Shown here piece after piece: positions 4,995 through 5,111 of a DNA stretch of 5,111 bases. The stretch's first letter is position 1. The number at the start of each line of letters is the position of its first letter. Origin of the DNA: Pyramidobacter sp. (GTDB lineage: Bacteria > Synergistota > Synergistia > Synergistales > Dethiosulfovibrionaceae). The position numbers were made by a program, and so were the translations under genes. The stretch covers positions 1-5,111 of the forward strand of contig JAGAYQ010000170.1 in NCBI GenBank assembly GCA_017940445.1, in the 5' to 3' direction. The notes under the pieces are model-generated. The model saw only the letters and a program-made list of their open reading frames with translations, was not told the origin of the DNA and did not search any database.

Positions 4995-5111
4995 TCAGGA
5001 CTTCTTTCTCGGACGATGGACCGCTGCAGGGATATCCAGGCCTTTACCGAAGCCCATATCGTCAAAAATACTGCCGACGCCTTCGGAAACGACATCTCCC
5101 GGGGTGAGAGG
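4995..5111 (-). CDS. C-terminal 38 residues of an unidentified protein
   Basis: A minus-strand frame is open from the right window edge to a TGA at 4997-4995. The visible tail contains GDVVSEGVGSIFDDMGFGKG (5-24) then LDIPAAVHRP and a basic end RKKS. Codon use (GTC, GGC, CTG, GAC, ATC) matches the genes to the left, and the orientation is the same, so I take it as the real 3' end of the preceding gene. I do not recognise the family; the visible part has no diagnostic motif. A plus-strand frame covering the same stretch lacks a ribosome binding site and has poor composition. It probably ends its own transcription unit, given the hairpin and U-run at 4900-4933. Confidence 0.65.
   Translation of the reverse strand, partial: PLTPGDVVSEGVGSIFDDMGFGKGLDIPAAVHRPRKKS

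Noticed and set aside
4787..5107. 106-residue plus-strand frame near the right edge
   Set aside because: No ribosome binding site, composition unlike the neighbours, and it opposes both the leader structure and the minus-strand gene end at 4995-5111.

Overview
The window reads as one compact, minus-strand chromosomal locus from a GC-rich bacterium (third codon positions mostly G or C, AT-rich only in the two intergenic gaps). In transcription order (right to left) it holds: the last 38 codons of an unidentified gene (4995-5111), a candidate terminator, a 223-base intergenic leader with a strong strand-specific RNA hairpin, a membrane-anchored SPOR-domain protein, then rapZ, yvcK and whiA. A near-perfect intrinsic terminator follows, then a well-formed sigma70-type promoter, and a glyceraldehyde-3-phosphate dehydrogenase gene that runs off the left edge. 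I see no mobile element, CRISPR array, rRNA or tRNA. All plus-strand reading frames, including several long ones, are antisense shadows of these genes.

The trio rapZ-yvcK-whiA (yvcJ-yvcK-yvcL in Bacillus) is a conserved cluster of Firmicutes, Actinobacteria and some other phyla. Here rapZ/yvcK and yvcK/whiA each overlap by four bases (ATGA) and the SPOR gene lies only 13 bases ahead of rapZ, so the four genes look like one translationally coupled operon tied to cell-envelope growth, UDP-GlcNAc sensing and division. A SPOR protein and high GC, together with this cluster, fit a Gram-negative-enveloped relative of the Firmicutes such as a Synergistota member (Pyramidobacter/Jonquetella type), but that assignment is an inference from memory of gene style, not a match I could test.

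The most interesting points are: (1) the GAPDH carries substitutions at the three classic cofactor-discriminating positions (Asp32 to Arg, Leu187 to Lys, Pro188 to Ser in Bacillus stearothermophilus numbering), predicting NADP(H) rather than NAD(H) use; (2) its promoter is flanked and overlapped by two quasi-palindromic TTTGAGCWTAAA boxes exactly 30 bp apart, a candidate operator pair for an unknown regulator; (3) the SPOR-rapZ-yvcK-whiA operon leader can fold a 14-bp hairpin that pairs fully only in the minus-strand RNA because it uses G-U wobbles; (4) YvcK has an N-terminal membrane segment absent from the Bacillus protein. None of these amounts to a wholly new system on sequence alone; they are testable variations on a known core locus.
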